Shown piece after piece: positions 60,351-64,000 of a DNA stretch of 64,000 bases. The DNA is taken from positions 1 to 64,000 of the forward strand of contig NZ_JBHTBQ010000006.1 of the NCBI RefSeq assembly GCF_042664895.1, read 5' to 3'. Under the pieces are notes generated by a model. That model worked only from the letters and a program-made list of their open reading frames with translations. It searched no databases and was not told the DNA's origin. A program made the position numbers and the translations under genes. The DNA is from Iodobacter arcticus. Lineage in GTDB: Bacteria; Pseudomonadota; Gammaproteobacteria; Burkholderiales; Chitinibacteraceae. Numbering within the stretch: position 1 is the stretch's first letter; the number at the start of each line of letters is the position of its first letter.

Positions 60351-62900
60351 TTAATCTGCTAATTGCTGGGCTAAACGCGCACGAACTTCGGCCACGGTAC
60401 CCATTTGCAACACTTCAGCCGCCAATTTCTGGCAATCAGCCTTAGAGAGCTTGCGCACCAGTGCTTTTACAGCAGGTATCGCAGGCACACTGACCGACAA
60501 TTCATCCACGCCCATACCAATAAGCAATGGCACAGCAGCAGGATCCGAAGCAATGCCACCACACACGCCCACCCATTTACCGTGGGTGTGCGCGCCTTTC
60601 ACCGTGTTAGCAATCAGGCGCAGCACACCTGGATGCATAGCATCGGCTTCTTTAGCCAATTTAGGGTGGCCACGATCCATCGCCAGCGTGTATTGAGTTA
60701 AATCGTTCGTGCCAATCGAGAAGAAATCGACTTCGCGGGCAAAAAGCTCTGCCATCACTGCCGTTGCAGGCACTTCAACCATAATTCCGACTTGTACTGG
60801 CGCAGTAATACCCAAAGCTGCTTTTTCTAGCGCAACGATACGCTTTACTTCACGAACTTCTTCTAGAGACGTAATCATCGGGAACATGATGGCCAGTTTT
60901 GCATGCTCGGCAGAACGCAAGATGGCACGAATCTGGGTATGTAGTAATTCTGGCTCGGCTAGGCATAAACGCACACCGCGCACACCCAGGAATGGGTTTT
61001 CTTCAACCGGCATTGGCAAGTAAGGCAGCGGCTTATCGCCGCCCACATCCAAGGTGCGGACAACAAAGGTGCGATCCTTGCCCAGCAATTTAGCAATATC
61101 GCTGTAAATCTTGTCTTGCTCAGCTTCTGTCGGCGCTTCGGTACGCTCAAGATACAAAAACTCGCTACGCAGCAAACCAACGCCTTCGCCACCGAGCTTC
61201 ACCGATTGCTGTGCTTCTTCCAAGCCGCCAATATTGGCTACCACTTCAACACAAATACCATCGGTAGTTGTCGCAGGTTCAAAAGCGGTAGCTAACTCTT
61301 CAGCCTGACGCTTAGCCAGCTTCACTTGGCGCTCGCGAATGCTGCTGATTTCCTCGCTAGAAGGATTTAAGCGTAAACAGCCCTTACTGCCTTCTAAAAT
61401 CACGGGCGTGCCGTTAGCCAATTGCAATGCGGCTTCTTCAATGCCGCAAATCGCCGGGATATTTAAAGAGCGGGCCAGAATAGCAACGTGGCTGGTTGCG
61501 CCGCCACCAATGGTGCAAAAACCCAGCACTTTATTGCGATCCAGCGAGGCGGTATCAGACGGTGTTAAATCTTCGGCGATCAAAATGGCATCATTCGGCA
61601 CTTCAAGTGCCGCTTCTTTAATGCCGGCAATCAGACGCAATACGCGACGACCAATGTCGCGGATATCGTTTGCACGGCCTGCCAATACTTCATTTTTTAG
61701 CTTAGCCAGTTTATCGGCATGGCTGGTAAATGCGGCACGCCAAGCAAAACCAGCGCTCTTACCCTGGCTGATTGCTGCCGTCGCCAAATCAAGCAAATCC
61801 GGATCTGACAATAACTCTTGGTGAGCAGAGAAGATTTCTGCTTTAGCCGGATCAGCAATTTCACCTTTCAGCGCTTCTAACTGCTGATACGCTTCTTTCA
61901 GTGCTTTATCGAAGCGGCGTTTTTCCAGCTCTGGCACATCGCCCGCTTCAACAACGTCGATCACTTCTTGCTTAACCTGAAAAATATGCCCAACAGCAAG
62001 GCCAGGTGAAGCCGATACACCCATCAGTACATTTGGGTCATTCGATTTTAATGCCGGGCGAGTTTGTGGCTTGGCAAGATGCTTAATCGCAGCGGGCGCG
62101 AATACACCACCACAATCTTCTCCAGAGCCGCTGGCAATCAGCTCAGCAAGGGCCTTGGCCGCTTGTGCCGCATCAGGGCCTGTTGCTTTTACAAAAACCG
62201 AATCACCATGCTGCACTTCCAAACCCATAATCGATACGACCGATTTGGCATTGGCTTCATCACCAGCACGCACCAGTTTTAAATCTGATTTAAACGTTTT
62301 GGCGGTATTCGCCAGCACCGCAGCCGGGCGCGCGTGCAAGCCTGTTGGATTAGGCACAATCACAGCAGCAGACTGGATGGCTGCATCTGCTGCGACAGCT
62401 TGACCCACTACGGTAGCGCCCGCTAAATCCAAGGACAGAACAATATCCTGACCGGCAACAACTGTTTTTTTAATCGTTGGCGAATATTTAACGACCTTAT
62501 CACCCGTAGTAATCACGATCTGTGTCAGCAAGCTAAGTGCTTTGCGAGCAACCAAATCGGCATCGAACTCAATCAATGGCTGGCCCACTTTCACTTCAGT
62601 GCCTTCTGCAACCTTGGCAATAAAGCCTTCGCCACGCAGCATCACGGTATCTAAGCCAATATGAATCAACACTTCGATCCCGGCTGGCGTAGTGATGGTA
62701 ATGGCATGCCGTGACGAATGCAGCTGAGTTACTTTACCGGCAACAGGCGCAAGCAGCAGATTGGAAATTGGATCAACCGATACCCCATCACCCACCATTT
62801 TTTGCGCAAACACCGGATCAGGAACCGATTCTATGGCGACAACAACACCTGACAGCGGTGCAAAAAGATCTAGCCGAGAGGCTTGAGTCGAGTTATTCAT
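60351..62900 (-). CDS. Fused PTS phosphotransferase: EIIA(Glc)-HPr-Enzyme I
   Basis: An 849-residue three-domain protein that relays phosphate from PEP to the sugar permease. EIIA of the glucose type covers about 1-150, with the active His80 in VLIHIGLDTV and partner H65. HPr covers about 178-265, with His189 in NPTGLHARPAA. Enzyme I fills the rest, with the phosphorylated His in GGGATSHVAILARS and PEP-binding segments LRSEFLYLERTEAPTEAEQ, DVGGDKPLPYL and GTNDLTQYTLAMDRGH. GAGG precedes the ATG. With PtsG it forms a complete glucose pathway needing no separate ptsHI or crr. The fusion order is like that of NagF/FruB-type proteins. Confidence 0.95.
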   Translation of the reverse strand: MNNSTQASRLDLFAPLSGVVVAIESVPDPVFAQKMVGDGVSVDPISNLLLAPVAGKVTQLHSSRHAITITTPAGIEVLIHIGLDTVMLRGEGFIAKVAEGTEVKVGQPLIEFDADLVARKALSLLTQIVITTGDKVVKYSPTIKKTVVAGQDIVLSLDLAGATVVGQAVAADAAIQSAAVIVPNPTGLHARPAAVLANTAKTFKSDLKLVRAGDEANAKSVVSIMGLEVQHGDSVFVKATGPDAAQAAKALAELIASGSGEDCGGVFAPAAIKHLAKPQTRPALKSNDPNVLMGVSASPGLAVGHIFQVKQEVIDVVEAGDVPELEKRRFDKALKEAYQQLEALKGEIADPAKAEIFSAHQELLSDPDLLDLATAAISQGKSAGFAWRAAFTSHADKLAKLKNEVLAGRANDIRDIGRRVLRLIAGIKEAALEVPNDAILIAEDLTPSDTASLDRNKVLGFCTIGGGATSHVAILARSLNIPAICGIEEAALQLANGTPVILEGSKGCLRLNPSSEEISSIRERQVKLAKRQAEELATAFEPATTTDGICVEVVANIGGLEEAQQSVKLGGEGVGLLRSEFLYLERTEAPTEAEQDKIYSDIAKLLGKDRTFVVRTLDVGGDKPLPYLPMPVEENPFLGVRGVRLCLAEPELLHTQIRAILRSAEHAKLAIMFPMITSLEEVREVKRIVALEKAALGITAPVQVGIMVEVPATAVMAELFAREVDFFSIGTNDLTQYTLAMDRGHPKLAKEADAMHPGVLRLIANTVKGAHTHGKWVGVCGGIASDPAAVPLLIGMGVDELSVSVPAIPAVKALVRKLSKADCQKLAAEVLQMGTVAEVRARLAQQLAD

Positions 62901-63116
62901 GGCAACCTCATTATTGGGGGCAGTGCTTGTAGAGACTCTATTGTTGGCTTTAACGCCAATCGCGACGTAGTTTAGTGCTATGGCAAAAAAAATAACTGTG
63001 TAATTATTGCTTTTGTCACGGCAACAATTTGCGTTTTCTCACTAAATACGCATTTTGTACTGTGCAAAAGCTGATAAATAATTATTACTTTCAATTTGCT
63101 TGCAAAATAAGCAAGA

Positions 63117-63731
63117 CTAAAACTGTTTTTCAGCTTGTGGGCAACGCCAAATTTGCTGACCGGTCAGGATGTAATCCAACCGTAAATCCCAACGATCTGT
63201 AGCTAATTGTTCTACATGCTGCTCATCAAATGCTAAGCCTACTAACCGCGGTTTTTTCCACTCCCGCCGCCAGCGTCTAAATTCAAACGTGCAATCGTAA
63301 TAACCGCCACCCTGCCCTAATCGGGCAAGATTGGAATCAAAAGCAACTAAAGGCATAAACACGATATCTAAATCACGTGGTGAACATATTTCACCATTCA
63401 GTGGCTCAAGGATACGGTGTGCCCCTAGTTGCCACCGGCTCTGCGCATCTAAACGCACAAATTGCAGTTTTCTTCCCCGCTTTGGCACTTTAGGCACATA
63501 CACATCTATGCCGCCCGCCAGAGCACGCAGCATTAATATCCAAGGGGAAAACTCACTGCCTGCAGGAATATACGCAGCGATTTTTAATCCGCGGCGTAAT
63601 AAGCCAAGCTGCTTTGCCTTCGCAACAATAGCTAATTCTGCTGAGTGTCTTTCTAGAGGAGGGATCAGGGCGCGAGCGCGGCGTATCGAACGCCGCACTT
63701 CGGATTTGCCAGATAAACAAGTGATATTCAC
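63117..63731 (-). CDS. 5-formyltetrahydrofolate cyclo-ligase
   Basis: A 204-residue folate enzyme converting 5-formyl-THF to 5,10-methenyl-THF with ATP. IYAxG-type KIAAYIPAGSEFSPW, IVFMPLVAFDSNLARLGQGGGYYD and LRLDYILT are the family motifs. The start is uncertain: I take GTG at 63731, which has no clear ribosome site; another GTG at 63698 is possible. It is the usual neighbour of 6S RNA, which here ends about 20 bp upstream. Confidence 0.9.
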   Translation of the reverse strand: MNITCLSGKSEVRRSIRRARALIPPLERHSAELAIVAKAKQLGLLRRGLKIAAYIPAGSEFSPWILMLRALAGGIDVYVPKVPKRGRKLQFVRLDAQSRWQLGAHRILEPLNGEICSPRDLDIVFMPLVAFDSNLARLGQGGGYYDCTFEFRRWRREWKKPRLVGLAFDEQHVEQLATDRWDLRLDYILTGQQIWRCPQAEKQF

Positions 63732-63749
63732 GTGGAGTGAAACAATGAA

Positions 63750-63928
63750 GAGCTTCCCGCGAGTGCCGTCCGACGAGCAATCTTGAACCGAAGGTTCAAG
63801 CGGTCACCGACCGGATGCCATCAGGTGCATCCAACGGGGGATGCGCACAACAAGCATACTCATGGCAGGCAACCAAAGTAATTATTGGTTCAGAGAGACA
63901 AGTCGTAACAAACACCGCAGGAAAGCAT
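63750..63928 (-). ncRNA. ssrS: 6S RNA
   Basis: About 178 nt directly upstream of the cyclo-ligase gene, where 6S RNA lies in most proteobacteria. Terminal stem: GCTTTCC(T)GCG-GTG near the 5' end pairs with CAC(T)CGC-GGGAAGC near the 3' end. An inner CTTGAACCTTCGGTTCAAG hairpin matches the 3'-side hairpin of E. coli 6S, followed by the CGGACGGCA segment. 6S RNA mimics an open promoter and holds sigma70 RNA polymerase in stationary phase. Ends are estimated from the stem. Confidence 0.88.
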
Positions 63929-63934
63929 TGGTTT

Positions 63935-63940
63935 ACAATA
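63935..63940 (-). promoter_or_regulatory. -10 element of the 6S RNA promoter
   Basis: On the minus strand TATTGT sits 7-8 bp upstream of the inferred 5' end, with a weak TGAATT-like -35 about 18 bp further up. The remaining bases to the window end show no gene. Confidence 0.5.
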
Positions 63941-64000
63941 GCCGCAAGCTAGGAAAACAATTCAGTCTGTTCACCCATCACTGCATCTATCGTTGAATTC

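Noticed and set aside
63722..63740. parS-like ATTCACGTGGA near the cyclo-ligase start
   Set aside because: Only about 10 of 16 positions match parS and the outer arms do not pair.

Overview
The window reads as chromosomal DNA of a betaproteobacterium, most likely order Neisseriales (Chromobacteriaceae, Iodobacter-like). This is an inference from gene content and order: mnmG-rsmG-parA-parB-atpIBEFHAGDC, hemCDXY, polA beside thrB and a DUF2782 gene, and a 6S RNA beside the 5-formyl-THF cyclo-ligase gene. No tRNA, rRNA, CRISPR array, integrase or intact insertion sequence was seen.

Layout. 1-6.9 kb (minus strand): a type I secretion locus with a LapB-like ABC exporter, a LapC-like adaptor, a LuxR-type regulator and the start of a giant LapA-like adhesin with a visible LapG cleavage motif. 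7-19.7 kb: housekeeping genes (FAD-linked oxidase, thrB, DUF2782, polA, a FimV-like protein, hemCDXY), a candidate 53-aa gene and sixA. 19.8-22.6 kb: ppk and yggX. 22.9-30.8 kb: a type I restriction-modification island, hsdR-hsdM-yhcG-hsdS-rhuM, with short repeats between its genes. 30.8-38.3 kb: ychF, a pseudouridine synthase gene, glmU, an M32 carboxypeptidase gene and a chemotaxis receptor gene, separated by REP/REPIN-like hairpins. 38.4-49.9 kb: the ATP synthase operon, parAB, rsmG and mnmG, with a parS site upstream of mnmG. 50-58 kb: polyphosphate glucokinase, DUF4124, pyrE, xth, ampG-like, fadH, a DMT exporter and PspC. 58.1-62.9 kb: a glucose PTS locus with ptsG carrying a second Cys-less IIB domain, a stand-alone Cys-less IIB protein, and an EIIA-HPr-EI fusion. 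63.1-64 kb: the 5-formyl-THF cyclo-ligase gene preceded by 6S RNA.

How the genes work together. The exporter and adaptor would secrete the adhesin and hold it at the surface, with release by an unseen LapD/LapG c-di-GMP switch. Glucose can be phosphorylated by the PTS or by the polyphosphate glucokinase, whose donor is made by Ppk. The mnmG-to-atp block with parS marks an origin-proximal segregation region. The least conventional items are the regulator inside the adhesin-export operon, the Cys-less IIB domains, the restriction island with duplicated HsdS spacers, and a C9 tract directly behind the start codon of the FimV-like gene.
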